NCBI GenBank assembly: GCA_946414465.1
Contig: CAMKOP010000001.1
Span: 62,001 to 126,000 of the forward strand
Length of the DNA: 64,000 nt
Direction: 5' to 3'
DNA from: an uncultured Candidatus Saccharibacteria bacterium
GTDB lineage: Bacteria; Patescibacteriota; Saccharimonadia; Saccharimonadales; Saccharimonadaceae
This document shows, one piece after another, positions 8,241-16,829 of this stretch. Made by a program: the position numbers and the translations under genes. The number at the start of each line of letters is the position of its first letter. Within the stretch, counting starts at the first letter, position 1. Below the pieces are notes generated by a model. That model saw only the letters and a list, made by a program, of their open reading frames with translations. It was not told the DNA's origin and did no database searches.

Positions 8241-9043
8241 AAATTATCATCTGTCATATAAGCTATTTTTGCGTCTCTTCTGGCGTCGTCATCCTTTTGG
8301 GGTAGTTCTTCCCTCTTTGAATATTCCTCAAAAGTGTTCAGACATTCTTTAATTGGCCCGTCATAGATAGGAAGTTTGTCATATACGCTCCAAATAACAA
8401 TATGAGTACTAGGAGCATTATCTGCGTAAAATTTAAGAGCGTGCGAGGTAGCACGAATGAACTCTTGCTCTGTTTCTTTGGTGTGTCGCCAGGCGCGACC
8501 TTGTAAATATTTTTCGGTGACGGTAGGTGACACGGCAATCATAAGAATCAGCATTTTATAGTTCCCCTCCTCTAACATTTTGAGTAAAATGCCCTCCATC
8601 TCAGGGTCTAATAAAGTGACGTCTAATACTATATCATAGCCACCTTTGATTAGTTCTGACAGAGTTAGGAATAACATGATAGTAGCAAATTCGTCGGTCA
8701 TTTTGCGAAGGTTTTTGTCGCCATAGTAATCTTTGATTTCTTGGTAATGGGGGTGGTACTCGACGAAACGGCGAGCAGCCATTAGAATTGGTTCGTAGTT
8801 ATTCTTTTCACAGTAGGCTTCAACAGCAGGAAGAATTTGTGTGGTTTTGCCAGAACCAGAAACACCTGCAATACGGATAAGATGGTGGTTTTTAGTAGCG
8901 GCAAGAGTAAAATCCTCCACCGCCCGTTTTAGAATAGCGGGATATTCGGCAAGGCCAACTTGCCATTCTGGCTTGACATTTGAAGGCCAGTGAGCCTTCA
9001 TATATTTAATGATTTGTTCTAATTCTCGATTACTTTCAGGCAT
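8231..9043 (-). CDS. Zeta-toxin-like P-loop kinase
   Basis: The protein has 270 residues. Walker A is GVSGSGKTT near residue 60. ARRFVEYHPHYQEI near 90 resembles the zeta-toxin substrate segment, and a beta strand IVLDVTLLD and a helical lid follow. Zeta toxins phosphorylate UDP-N-acetylglucosamine, but no epsilon-type antitoxin is adjacent, so a chromosomal housekeeping kinase is as likely. It is the last gene of the rpoD operon and its start overlaps the preceding DAG-kinase-like gene by 25 bp. Confidence 0.55.
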   Translation of the reverse strand: MPESNRELEQIIKYMKAHWPSNVKPEWQVGLAEYPAILKRAVEDFTLAATKNHHLIRIAGVSGSGKTTQILPAVEAYCEKNNYEPILMAARRFVEYHPHYQEIKDYYGDKNLRKMTDEFATIMLFLTLSELIKGGYDIVLDVTLLDPEMEGILLKMLEEGNYKMLILMIAVSPTVTEKYLQGRAWRHTKETEQEFIRATSHALKFYADNAPSTHIVIWSVYDKLPIYDGPIKECLNTFEEYSKREELPQKDDDARRDAKIAYMTDDNFQS

Positions 9044-9927
9044 TTGCCTCCTTTTTTAATCTCTATAGTATGAATGTTTTTAAAAGTATGGTATTCACCC
9101 TCAGCTTGAATCTCAACGGTCGCAGGCGTAGTAAACTCCAAAAGATCGCCAGTGGTTTCTGTGCCCGGGATACGGTGAAAAATACTTTTGACCATAAGCC
9201 TAGATAATCGCCAAAAATTGGTGAGTCGATCGGTTTCACTACGGAATATTTTAGGGTTTTTATAATCTTCCCCGCCTTTCATGACACGAGCCATAGAACG
9301 GCCATTGATGGCAGCATAGTCTGAAGTTTTCTTATGTTGCTTTTTGCCGTTTAGTTTGAACTCAGGTAGAAAGGTTTTTTTGTGGCGATTTTTGAAATAC
9401 CAACTAGCTAAGCTGGTATACGAGCTAATTTTGCGACCAAAGTTGGTCTTTAGTTTTTTGCGAACTTTAGGGGTGTCATACAATTTAACCGCTTCAGCAG
9501 TCATGCCGATAGTGACATAACAGGTAGCATAACGAAATAATCTACCGTCAACAATAATTTCAAGAGGATAAAGCTTGCGGGTGGTGGTTTTTTGATTAAA
9601 AATTTGTTCAATAGTGTCAGTTTGGAGGGTGCGGGATAAATCGTTAAAGTTACCGTATGGTAATACGGCAAGAGAGGCATCTTTGTCGGATTTTATGATA
9701 CTGTTAGCAGCGATTTGGGCGGTGGCGTCGCCGCCAGCAGAAAGAACAAGATCTCCATCTTTGAGGATCTTGGATAATTTGACAGAATTTTTATCTACGT
9801 CGGTTTTTTCAACTTCGTATTTGCCGATCATGTAGCCTTTGAGAGCATATACCTTGTCGATAACGTCGGTCTTAACCTCGGCAAAGCGAGATGAACGTGA
9901 ATTGTATACTAAAATTATTCTTTTCAT
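9019..9927 (-). CDS. Diacylglycerol kinase / lipid kinase family protein
   Basis: The protein has 302 residues. The nucleotide-binding signature is at about 60-100: LVLSAGGDATAQIA (family GGDGT) and LAVLPYGNFNDLSRTL (family LPxGTxNDfA). The DagK/LCB5 family phosphorylates diacylglycerol or related lipids at the inner membrane face. The N-terminus RIILVYNSRSSR is also typical. In GGDAT, Ala replaces the usual Gly. It lies in the rpoD operon between the small T4SS-pilin-like gene and the zeta-like kinase. Confidence 0.8.
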   Translation of the reverse strand: MKRIILVYNSRSSRFAEVKTDVIDKVYALKGYMIGKYEVEKTDVDKNSVKLSKILKDGDLVLSAGGDATAQIAANSIIKSDKDASLAVLPYGNFNDLSRTLQTDTIEQIFNQKTTTRKLYPLEIIVDGRLFRYATCYVTIGMTAEAVKLYDTPKVRKKLKTNFGRKISSYTSLASWYFKNRHKKTFLPEFKLNGKKQHKKTSDYAAINGRSMARVMKGGEDYKNPKIFRSETDRLTNFWRLSRLMVKSIFHRIPGTETTGDLLEFTTPATVEIQAEGEYHTFKNIHTIEIKKGGKCLKVIEN

Positions 9928-9936
9928 GATGCCTTT

Positions 9937-10341
9937 CTAAGTATTAAATCCCGGCAAGAGCCATTTAAGAAGTGCATAAATCACGGCATAGGCGACTAAG
10001 CCTATGACTATTTCATAAATGCGCTGTTTGGCGAGACGAGTTTTACCCTCGTCGCCGCTGGCAGAGAGATAGGTGATGCCGGCAATAGTGACACCAATCA
10101 CTGCAATGATTGCAACCCCCATGGTAAGAATGTCTAGAACAAAGTTAATGATATAAATGACTCCTGAACCGGCTTTTTCATCTTTGGCGCATTTTTCACC
10201 TTCTGTGCCTGTGGTTATTTCCCCACCAGAGTCTAAAACCGAGACTGGGACAAATCCTTCTGGGCATTTGGCAAATACGGGATGAGCGGTAAACACTAGG
10301 CTGAAACAAATTGCCATAAAGAATAATACTAATTTTTTCAT
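9937..10341 (-). CDS. Small T4SS-pilin-like membrane protein
   Basis: The protein has 134 residues. A signal peptide ends near AHPVFAK, then a short Cys-containing segment leads to the two-helix T4SS-pilin/VirB2-like module (GVIYIINFVLDILTMGVAII ... GITYLSASGDEGKTRLAKQR ... YAVIYALLKWLLPG). The same module occurs in the products at 40162, 41631 and 56412. This is the minimal form without an ectodomain. It is encoded 6 nt after rpoD, so it is co-transcribed with the sigma factor. A pilin or membrane-pore role is inferred from family only; no VirB4 or VirB6 is seen here. Confidence 0.7.
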   Translation of the reverse strand: MKKLVLFFMAICFSLVFTAHPVFAKCPEGFVPVSVLDSGGEITTGTEGEKCAKDEKAGSGVIYIINFVLDILTMGVAIIAVIGVTIAGITYLSASGDEGKTRLAKQRIYEIVIGLVAYAVIYALLKWLLPGFNT

Positions 10342-10347
10342 ATTTAA

Positions 10348-11322
10348 TTACCTTAGGTATTCGTGAAGTTTTTTGGTATCTTTGTTTTTGCGGAGTTTAG
10401 ACAAGGCTTTAGCTTCAATTTGGCGGATACGTTCACGGGTAACATCAAACTCAGCGCCGACTTCTTCGAGAGTATGGGGGCGACCGCCACCGATACCAAA
10501 TCTCAAGCGAATAATTTTTTGCTCACGGTCGGTCAAAGTCGCGATAATTTCAGAAAGTTGTTCTTTTAAAATTTGATTAGCGGCGGAGTCTTCGGGACTG
10601 TCGCGTTCTTCATCCTCGACAAAATCACCAAGCACGGAATCTTCGTCATCGCCTTCACGACCAATAGATGCGTCGAGAGAGGCGATATCTTGTTTGATGC
10701 GCATGACATAGTCGATTTTCTCGGGTTCCATATCAAGGGCTTTGGCAATCTCTTCATTGGTCGGTTCACGATTAAGCTCGGCAGTGAGTTTGCGAGTGGT
10801 TCTTAAAACTTTATTAATGGTTTCTACCATATGAACTGGGATACGGATAGTACGGGCTTGATCAGCAATTGCGCGAGTAATGGCCTGGCGGACCCACCAA
10901 GTAGCATAAGTAGAAAATTTGAAGCCTTTGTCAGGATCGAATTTTTCAACAGCGCGAAGAAGGCCAGTGTTCCCTTCTTGAATTAAATCAAGAAAATCTA
11001 GGCCACGACCGCCGTAGCGCTTGGCAATAGATACGACGAGGCGCATATTGGACTCGACCATTTTGTCTTTGGCTTTTTTGTCACCTTTGACAATGCGCTG
11101 AGCAAGGTCGGCTTCTTCTTCGGGAGTGAGAAGAGGAATTTTACCTATTTCACGTAAATATAATCTAACTGAATCGTCAGCAAAAGAATCGACGTTTTCT
11201 GCTGTAATAGCAAGTTCTTCGTCAGATAGTTCTTCTTCTTGCTCAAGATCGCCAGATTCTGGCTCGTCAATCTCTAAAGTTAAATCTTTTGCATTCAAAA
11301 TATCATCTTTTTTCGAGCTCAT
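10348..11322 (-). CDS. rpoD: Primary RNA polymerase sigma factor (sigma-70, RpoD/SigA type)
   Basis: The protein has 324 residues, with region 1.2 ([21 protein letters not shown]), region 2 ([20 protein letters not shown], then [24 protein letters not shown]), region 3 and region 4 ([20 protein letters not shown]). Region 1.1 is reduced to a short acidic tail. It directs transcription from TATAAT-type promoters, in line with the promoters seen throughout the window. A TATACT box at 11331-11336 lies 8 nt before the start. Downstream genes to 8231 appear to share its transcript. Confidence 0.96.
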   Translation of the reverse strand: MSSKKDDILNAKDLTLEIDEPESGDLEQEEELSDEELAITAENVDSFADDSVRLYLREIGKIPLLTPEEEADLAQRIVKGDKKAKDKMVESNMRLVVSIAKRYGGRGLDFLDLIQEGNTGLLRAVEKFDPDKGFKFSTYATWWVRQAITRAIADQARTIRIPVHMVETINKVLRTTRKLTAELNREPTNEEIAKALDMEPEKIDYVMRIKQDIASLDASIGREGDDEDSVLGDFVEDEERDSPEDSAANQILKEQLSEIIATLTDREQKIIRLRFGIGGGRPHTLEEVGAEFDVTRERIRQIEAKALSKLRKNKDTKKLHEYLR

Positions 11323-11330
11323 TAATATAG

Positions 11331-11336
11331 AGTATA
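11331..11336 (-). promoter_or_regulatory. -10 box of rpoD operon
   Basis: TATACT on the - strand, 8 nt from the rpoD ATG; predicts a leaderless or nearly leaderless transcript. Confidence 0.55.
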
Positions 11337-11368
11337 ACCCAAATCCTGGTATAAATCAATATAATTCT

Positions 11369-13003
11369 CTATTCAGCATTCATATAATTATTAATATCTG
11401 ATAATATTTTGCTATATTCCTCGCTATCTTCATCAAAATTTGATAACTGTTCGGTGAGTGTGGCAATTTGATGCTTTTTTAGCTCGATATTATAGTGATT
11501 GAGAAGTTCGGTGGCTTCTCGTTCGAGATTATCATTTGATACCCTTTCGTGTTCACGATTGAAGATTAATTCGAGTTCGGCTAGTCTGGTCTCGTCATCT
11601 GGTACTTCGATAGGGATAATTGGTTTTACGATGCCACCGTAAATTTTTAATGCAAGAAGAGAGTTTTCAAGCTGAGCGAGCTTATTGTTTTTGATGATGG
11701 TTTTGGGTTTTTTGAGATATTTTGGAGGAGTTTCGGAAAGTTTTTTCTTGAGACGCTCACCTTTTTCACGCAAAATTGTAACTTCGATACCAAGTTTTTT
11801 AGCAATTTTTTCCTCATAACTAGCACGCTCTACTTCGTCTCTAATATAACTAATAAGTTTGAGGGCGATATCAGAGTATTTGCGTTTACCTGGTGAAGTA
11901 TTGAGGTTTAAATTATCTTCGTATTTTTGGAGAAGCCAGTCAACGGCAGGTATGCTATTTTTAACGGCTTGTTGCCAGAGTTTGGGGTCTTTTTGAATAA
12001 GTTCGTCTGGGTCTTTGGCACCATGATAATCCGAAATGACAGTGAGATCGATACCGAGGTCGCCAGCCATCATAATGGCGCGTTCAGCGGCTTTGACACC
12101 GGCTTCGTCGCCGTCGTAGGCAAGCCGAATATCGCTAGTTAATTTGGATAGGGCTTTTAAATGCTGCTCGGTCATGGCGGTGCCAGAGGTGGCAACGGCT
12201 TCTTTGACGCCAGCTTGGTGGCTAGAAATGACGTCCATGTTCCCTTCTACAATAACAACGTAGCCATTGCGGCGAATGGATTCTTTGGCTTGGAATAAAC
12301 CAAAAATAAATTTGGATTTGTTGAATAAAACTGTTTCGGGAGTGTTGAGATATTTTGGTTCACCCTGACCGACAATGCGGGCTGTAAAACCAATAATATT
12401 ACCAGTGGTATCCATAAAAGGAACCGTCATGCGATCACGGAACATATCAGTTTTAAAACGGTTGAGCAAGCCGGCGGCGTCAAGTTCTTGCTCGGTAAAA
12501 CCACGTTTTTTGAGGACAGTAGTGAGGGCCCTACCAGATGCGGGAGCATAGCCGATTTTAAACTCAGCGACGGTAGCGCGATTGAGATTCCGTTTGTAAA
12601 AAACGTATTCACAAACTGATTTGTTGCGGACGAGGCAAGCTTGATAATATTTGGTAGCAAGAGTGAGGGCTTCTTTAGCACGAGCCTTCTTCTGAGACAC
12701 TTTGGAATCACCACCGCGATATTTGGACAAATCAACTCCGGCTTGGTGAGCAAGTTTTTCCATGGCTTCTTTAAAACCAATTCCCTCGACTTCCATGATA
12801 AAAGTGAAGATATCACCGCCTTTGTTGGCAGAAAAATCATGCCAAATGCCCTTTTCGGGTGAGACCATAAAAGAAGGAGTTTTGTCGACGCCCCAGGGGG
12901 AATGCCCTTTTAGGTTGCGGCCAGCGCGTTTCAACTCAACATATTGACCGACTACGTCCTCCACCGCGAGACGAGATTTGATTTCCTCTTTCGCGTCATT
13001 CAT
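11369..13003 (-). CDS. dnaG: DNA primase lacking zinc ligands
   Basis: Makes RNA primers for replication. The protein has 544 residues. The N-terminal domain still aligns (KTPSFMVSPEKGIWHDFS, residues ~45-65), but the four zinc ligands are gone: GLCPFH became GHSPWG and HCFGCG became HDFSAN. The TOPRIM catalytic part is intact, with YVVIVEGNMDVISSH and LAYDGDEAGVKAAERA. The C-terminal DnaB-binding region is short and divergent. The start ATG lies 6 nt from a TATAAT in the 16-bp divergent promoter. The next gene, rpoD, has its own promoter, but the order dnaG-rpoD is the classical macromolecular synthesis arrangement. Confidence 0.93.
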   Translation of the reverse strand: MNDAKEEIKSRLAVEDVVGQYVELKRAGRNLKGHSPWGVDKTPSFMVSPEKGIWHDFSANKGGDIFTFIMEVEGIGFKEAMEKLAHQAGVDLSKYRGGDSKVSQKKARAKEALTLATKYYQACLVRNKSVCEYVFYKRNLNRATVAEFKIGYAPASGRALTTVLKKRGFTEQELDAAGLLNRFKTDMFRDRMTVPFMDTTGNIIGFTARIVGQGEPKYLNTPETVLFNKSKFIFGLFQAKESIRRNGYVVIVEGNMDVISSHQAGVKEAVATSGTAMTEQHLKALSKLTSDIRLAYDGDEAGVKAAERAIMMAGDLGIDLTVISDYHGAKDPDELIQKDPKLWQQAVKNSIPAVDWLLQKYEDNLNLNTSPGKRKYSDIALKLISYIRDEVERASYEEKIAKKLGIEVTILREKGERLKKKLSETPPKYLKKPKTIIKNNKLAQLENSLLALKIYGGIVKPIIPIEVPDDETRLAELELIFNREHERVSNDNLEREATELLNHYNIELKKHQIATLTEQLSNFDEDSEEYSKILSDINNYMNAE

Positions 13004-13019
13004 GGTATAATTATAGCAT
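13004..13019. promoter_or_regulatory. 16-bp divergent leaderless promoter (dnaG / 13020 gene)
   Basis: Nearly the same 16-mer as at 7406-7421. TATAAT at 13006-13011 (+) overlaps the reverse box at 13010-13015 (-). The dnaG ATG lies 6 nt and the + ATG 8 nt from its box. Confidence 0.75.
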
Positions 13020-13637
13020 ATGGACGGGCAAGAATATCTTAATCAGATTTCGGCTAAAAAACAGCCGGTACAACAATCGAAGTTTAATAAAATATTAACT
13101 AACAAGTTTTTTCTGATTGGTGCAGGTGCGTTGGTTTTGCTAATTATAATAATAATTATCGGAGCTGCACTTTCTAGCGGTAAAGGCAACGAGAAGAAGG
13201 ACAGTATTGCGTTACTACTTCACTTAAATAATACTAGCGAAGTGATTGATGAATATCAGAGCTCAGTTAGGTCATCCGAACTAAGAGCCAGTAGTTCTTC
13301 GTTAAAGACTGTTTTGCAGGATACTAGCAAAAAAATGGAAGAATTTTTGACGCAAAAGTATAATTTCAAAGATAAAGATGCCGATAAAAAGATAGTGGAA
13401 CAATTGACATTAGAAAAGGATGGATTAAGCGAGGAATTGTTTGAAGCTAAAATTAATGGGATATTAGATCGTATCTACGCACATAAAATGGCTTACGAAA
13501 TTCAGTTATTTATGGCTGAGGAGAATCAGATTCGCAAAGATACTAAAGTAGAGGCATTGCGAAGTACCCTCGATACGTTTAATTCTAGTCTGGAAAATTT
13601 GTATGATAAATTTAATAATTTTTCAGAAGGACAATAA
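13020..13637 (+). CDS. Membrane-anchored coiled-coil protein of unknown function
   Basis: Not recognised. The protein has 205 residues: a ~35-residue polar N-terminus, one strongly hydrophobic helix (FLIGAGALVLLIIIIIIG), then a charged, mostly helical region to the end that is probably extracytoplasmic. No cysteines or catalytic motif stand out. It starts from the divergent promoter shared with dnaG and lies 18 nt before mscL, so the two are probably co-transcribed. Confidence 0.7.
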   Translation: MDGQEYLNQISAKKQPVQQSKFNKILTNKFFLIGAGALVLLIIIIIIGAALSSGKGNEKKDSIALLLHLNNTSEVIDEYQSSVRSSELRASSSSLKTVLQDTSKKMEEFLTQKYNFKDKDADKKIVEQLTLEKDGLSEELFEAKINGILDRIYAHKMAYEIQLFMAEENQIRKDTKVEALRSTLDTFNSSLENLYDKFNNFSEGQ

Positions 13638-13655
13638 TTTAAAAAAGGAGTTATT

Positions 13656-14051
13656 ATGGCAAAGTCCGAAGAAGCTGCTAAGCTTCAAGAAAAGAATAGC
13701 CTAAAAGAAGAATTCATCGAATTCATCAATCGCGGTTCGATGATCGACCTCGCAGTAGGTGTGGCAGTAGGTGGTGCGTTTACAGCAATTGTTAATTCCC
13801 TAGTCAACGATATAGTAATGCCAATTGTGGGGTTGCTACTTGGTGGTGTTGATTTTACAGGGCTTGCGATACATGTTCCGAATTTCTTTGGAACAGGTGA
13901 TGAGGCGGTGATTGCTTATGGTAATTTTATCCAAAATGTGGTGCAATTCCTAGTGATTGCGTGGGTAATTTTCTTGGTAATCAAGGCGATGAACCGAATG
14001 AACCGTAAACGCGATGCTAAAAAAGAAGCTAAGAAAGAGACCAAGAAATAA
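13656..14051 (+). CDS. mscL: Large-conductance mechanosensitive channel
   Basis: Tension-gated pentameric channel that releases solutes during hypo-osmotic shock. The protein has 131 residues: N-terminal amphipathic helix ([20 protein letters not shown]), TM1 pore helix with the Gly/Ala repeat [20 protein letters not shown], a periplasmic loop, TM2 ([20 protein letters not shown]) and a Lys-rich cytoplasmic tail. The start follows a strong AAGGAG. The end is one base from the convergent YjbR-like gene. Confidence 0.95.
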   Translation: MAKSEEAAKLQEKNSLKEEFIEFINRGSMIDLAVGVAVGGAFTAIVNSLVNDIVMPIVGLLLGGVDFTGLAIHVPNFFGTGDEAVIAYGNFIQNVVQFLVIAWVIFLVIKAMNRMNRKRDAKKEAKKETKK

Positions 14052-14052
14052 A

Positions 14053-14340
14053 CTAGGCAGTTAAATCATAACTTAATCTGATTAAGTCCCCGAGTTCCTC
14101 GGGGCTTAATTGGTTGGTGGGAACAATTTCGATGCCACCACGACCAAAATAGCGAGATTCCATAACGGATTCATAATCATGCTGTAACACTTGGCTGAGC
14201 TTTTCATCACAACGTACTTCGATAGTGTTTTTGTTCTGGACGAGGAAAGCCTTGTCGCCCTTAAAAAAGATGGTTCGAGTTTTTTCTTGCTTTTCTGTGT
14301 ATTCTTCTATGCCATTTATTTCATGAAGGTCAGGTACCAT
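14053..14340 (-). CDS. MmcQ/YjbR-like protein
   Basis: The protein has 95 residues. The order of features resembles the YjbR fold (double-wing DNA-binding type): a K.DKAFLV strand, a helix around EKLSQVLQHDY, RYFGRGGIEIVP, then the closing helix LSPEELGDLIRLSYDLTA, whose SY.L end is a family hallmark. Function is unknown in the family. The start overlaps the end of orn by 25 bp, which fixes it as the third gene of the argS-orn unit. Confidence 0.55.
   Translation of the reverse strand: MVPDLHEINGIEEYTEKQEKTRTIFFKGDKAFLVQNKNTIEVRCDEKLSQVLQHDYESVMESRYFGRGGIEIVPTNQLSPEELGDLIRLSYDLTA
14084..14107. terminator. Hairpin at mscL/YjbR-like convergence
   Basis: Stem CCCCGAG/CTCGGGG with 3-nt loop, extended by AAG/CTT across a bulge, within the 3' coding end of the YjbR-like gene. 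There is no clear T-run, so termination is uncertain. Confidence 0.35.
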
Positions 14341-14852
14341 TTGAACTCCTCGATTGAACCATTAATATCATCTAGGGCGCGGTGATTGTCAGGTTTGGTA
14401 AATTTTTTATTCAGAGCATTCTCGAAGTATATTTTCCAGGCAGAAACATCTAGCATACGGTAGTGCAAACGTTTGTTTAACTCAGGCATTTCATGTTCGA
14501 TAAATTTGCGATCTTGGTGGATGGAATTACCCGCGAGATAGATTTCTTTGTCAAAGTTTTGATCGATAAAACTGAGTAATTCCCTTTCTACTATTTCGAT
14601 GGGTTGGCCTTTTTCGTTTTGGTTTTTCAAGGCATCACGAGATTTACTATTTTTCTCCCAAAAGTCACCAACCATACGCTCGTCCATGAGTTTTTTGTCA
14701 ACTTTGACGATGGCTTCGAAACGAGCAATTTCGTTTAACTCCATATCGGTAGCGATTGCAGCAATTTCGCAAATCCTGTCTTTTGCTGGATCAAGGCCCG
14801 TCATTTCTAAATCAACCCAAAGTAATTTGGCTTTGTGATTTGTGGTGTTCAT
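14316..14852 (-). CDS. orn: Oligoribonuclease
   Basis: 3'-5' exoribonuclease that degrades 2-5 nt RNAs (nanoRNA) and completes mRNA turnover. The 178 residues show the DEDDh set: LLWVDLEMTGLD (D, E) near 11, AGNSIHQDRKFIEHEMPELN (D) near 110, and HRALDDI (H, D) near 157. The length is normal. Its ATG shares the last base of the argS stop (TAATG), which implies coupling. Confidence 0.95.
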   Translation of the reverse strand: MNTTNHKAKLLWVDLEMTGLDPAKDRICEIAAIATDMELNEIARFEAIVKVDKKLMDERMVGDFWEKNSKSRDALKNQNEKGQPIEIVERELLSFIDQNFDKEIYLAGNSIHQDRKFIEHEMPELNKRLHYRMLDVSAWKIYFENALNKKFTKPDNHRALDDINGSIEEFKWYLTFMK

Positions 14853-16645
14853 TACATTTCCTCCGGGACATTAATACCTAATAGATTGAGACCGTGGGTC
14901 ATAATATTTAGATAAACTTTGACTAGCTTGATACGCTCTTTTTCTTGGTCGGAGCCGATTACTGGACAAGACTCGTAGAAACGAGAGAAATGCTGGGCGA
15001 GTTCATATAGATAATTGGCAACTTTATGAGGGGCCATTTCGGATACTGCTTCGTCTAGAACCGTGCTATATTCTAATAATTTCTTTGCAAAATTACGTTC
15101 AGACGACTTCGGAACAAGTTCTCGTTCGCCTTCTCGCTCGCTCCTGTCGTCACAGGGCTCGCTTCGAAGTTCGCTCCCGTTGTCGCGAATGCTCACTCGA
15201 TTCTTGTTCTCGAAGTCATCGGATGTTTTATCAAGAATCTTCTTGGCTCTGACACAAGCGTAGAGGAGGTAGGGGCCGGAATTGCCCGTCATCTTGACAG
15301 ATTCTTTCGGGTCGAAGATGATATCACCGCCCATTTTGTATTTCAAAAAAGCGTATTTGGTGGCGGCGAGAGAAACAACCTCGTCGGTGGAATCGTATTC
15401 AGATTTTAAGGCATCTTTGACCATACCGAGCACATCGACGGCTTTGAGGAAATTACCTTTTCTGGAAGACATTTTGACTCCACCTGGTAATTTGACTAAA
15501 CCGTGGGTAAGATGCGCAGTTTTTTCGACTAAGTCGGGAGCGTATTGTTCAACGGATTTTAGAACTACCTTCATATAGTCTAATTGTTCGGAGCCGGTGA
15601 TAACCACGGATTTATCAAAGTGATAATCTTGCCACTTAGTGAAGATAAGGCCGACATCTTTGGTTTCATAGGTTGGGACACCTTCTTGATTGATGAACAC
15701 ACGCGTGTGAAGGCCATATTTTTCACCGTTGAAAATAACAGCGCCACTGCTGACTTCGTAGACGCCTTTTTCTAATTGTTCTTTAACGGTTTTTAATCCA
15801 AGTCCAGCGACGGAAGATTCTGGATAGTACTTATCAAATTTGACGCCAATAGAATCATAAAATTGGTTGAAATAGTCGTAGGATAGTTCCCTGCCTCGCC
15901 AATATAGTTTAGCTAAATCGGAATCATGAAAATCTTCTGTATTAATTCTATAGATTTCTTTATTGAGCTTGGTGATTTCTTGGTGAGCAGTCTCATCGTC
16001 GTCATAGGCCGCGGTGCCTTCGACATAACATTTGGCGATGTCCTCGATGGTGAGAGAGTCAAGTGGTTTCTTTTCTAGAGCATACATAGTCTTTGCGACG
16101 TGAAGACCGACATCGCCGCCGAAATTGGCGCGGATGACCTTAGCGCCGGCGTATTCGAAAAGTCGAGCAATAGAGTCGCCGACGATGCTAGTATAGAGAT
16201 GGCCGACGTGAAGAACTTTAAAAGGATTGGGATCGCTGAATTCACAGATTATTGTTTTGCCTGCAAATTTATCCGATGAAATGTCTGGATTAAAATTATC
16301 AATAAAAGTTGTCAAATAATCGTCTGACAATGAGATATTCAAAAAGCCAGGGGCCGAAACATCTATATCTGCCACGGGGTCGCGTCGCTCGCGCCCGTCG
16401 CCACGGGGCGAGCGCGCTAATCCTCGCGCTGCCGCGCTCCGGAATCCTCCTTTGACAGATATAAATGTTTCAATTTCTTTCGCGATTTCCATTGGGTTCT
16501 TGTGGAGTTCTTTGGCGAGTTTTAGAGGGGCATTTGAAGAATAGTCGGCGTCAATATTGTCTGGCGAGGGAGTAATTTCGGGATCAAAATCAAGATTGTA
16601 TAACTTTTGAATAACTTTTTTAAGCTCGTGTTTTAAATCCTGCAT
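14852..16645 (-). CDS. argS: Arginyl-tRNA synthetase with two element inserts
   Basis: Charges tRNA-Arg. The protein has about 597 residues: the N-terminal ArgRS domain, HIGH motif as HVGH (PFKVLHVGHLYTSIVGDS, near 147), KMSKS-type MSSRKGN near 390, and a C-terminal DALR anticodon-binding domain ending LNLLGINVPEEM. Two palindromic elements are translated in frame: residues ~58-97 (16356-16471), near the N-domain/catalytic junction, and ~474-516 (15099-15223), near the catalytic/DALR junction. The start at 16645 follows TGG-TATAAT by 6 nt. The much longer open frame upstream crosses a tRNA gene and the antisense of the FISUMP gene. Confidence 0.94.
   Translation of the reverse strand: MQDLKHELKKVIQKLYNLDFDPEITPSPDNIDADYSSNAPLKLAKELHKNPMEIAKEIETFISVKGGFRSAAARGLARSPRGDGRERRDPVADIDVSAPGFLNISLSDDYLTTFIDNFNPDISSDKFAGKTIICEFSDPNPFKVLHVGHLYTSIVGDSIARLFEYAGAKVIRANFGGDVGLHVAKTMYALEKKPLDSLTIEDIAKCYVEGTAAYDDDETAHQEITKLNKEIYRINTEDFHDSDLAKLYWRGRELSYDYFNQFYDSIGVKFDKYYPESSVAGLGLKTVKEQLEKGVYEVSSGAVIFNGEKYGLHTRVFINQEGVPTYETKDVGLIFTKWQDYHFDKSVVITGSEQLDYMKVVLKSVEQYAPDLVEKTAHLTHGLVKLPGGVKMSSRKGNFLKAVDVLGMVKDALKSEYDSTDEVVSLAATKYAFLKYKMGGDIIFDPKESVKMTGNSGPYLLYACVRAKKILDKTSDDFENKNRVSIRDNGSELRSEPCDDRSEREGERELVPKSSERNFAKKLLEYSTVLDEAVSEMAPHKVANYLYELAQHFSRFYESCPVIGSDQEKERIKLVKVYLNIMTHGLNLLGINVPEEM
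15099..15223 (+). repeat. Intragenic palindromic element, argS copy 1
   Basis: Outer arms at 15099-15118 and 15203-15223 (about 20 bp, two mismatches and one indel). Core hairpin CCTGT-CGTC-ACAGG; second hairpin TTCGC/GCGAA. The core stem differs from the other family type by a C-G to T-A compensatory change. Confidence 0.85.
16356..16471 (+). repeat. Intragenic palindromic element, argS copy 2
   Basis: Outer arms at 16356-16374 and 16453-16471 (19 bp, two mismatches). Core hairpin CCCGT-CGCC-ACGGG, and a GC-rich second arm (GAGCGCG/CGCGCTC). The right half is shared with the P-type ATPase copy (TCCTCGCGCTGCCGCGCTCC). Confidence 0.85.
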
Positions 16646-16651
16646 AAAATT

Positions 16652-16657
16652 ATTATA
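16652..16657 (-). promoter_or_regulatory. Extended -10 of argS (leaderless)
   Basis: TGG-TATAAT on the - strand, 6 nt from the argS ATG. Confidence 0.7.
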
Positions 16658-16678
16658 CCATAATTTACAGGGATATGT

Positions 16679-16684
16679 TATAAT
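16679..16684 (+). promoter_or_regulatory. Extended -10 of tRNA-Gly
   Basis: TGT-TATAAT on the + strand, 10 nt before the mature tRNA 5' end; divergent from the argS promoter. Confidence 0.65.
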
Positions 16685-16694
16685 GAGGGGAGTT

Positions 16695-16769
16695 GCGGGT
16701 ATCGTATAACGGCTATTATGTATCCTTCCCAAGGATGAGACGAGGGTCCGACTCCCTCTACCCGCACCA
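16695..16769 (+). tRNA. tRNA-Gly (anticodon CCC)
   Basis: Acceptor GCGGGTA/TACCCGC, anticodon loop TTCCCAA with anticodon CCC, T-arm GAGGG-TCCGACT-CCCTC, discriminator A and encoded CCA. The T-loop has C where T55 (pseudouridine 55) is almost always found. Confidence 0.9.
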
Positions 16770-16793
16770 TGATTTTGTAACGTATTACTAGAA

Positions 16794-16822
16794 AACACTC
16801 CCTTTAATGGGGGGTGTTTTTG
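16794..16822 (+). terminator. Rho-independent terminator after tRNA-Gly
   Basis: Stem at 16794-16802 and 16810-16818 (9 bp with one wobble), 7-nt loop, followed by a T-run. It also sits just beyond the 3' end of the convergent FISUMP gene. Confidence 0.75.
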
Positions 16823-16829
16823 TGGCTTA

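Noticed and set aside
8231..9043. Epsilon/zeta toxin-antitoxin system
   Set aside because: No antitoxin ORF adjoins it and the gene is embedded in the rpoD operon.
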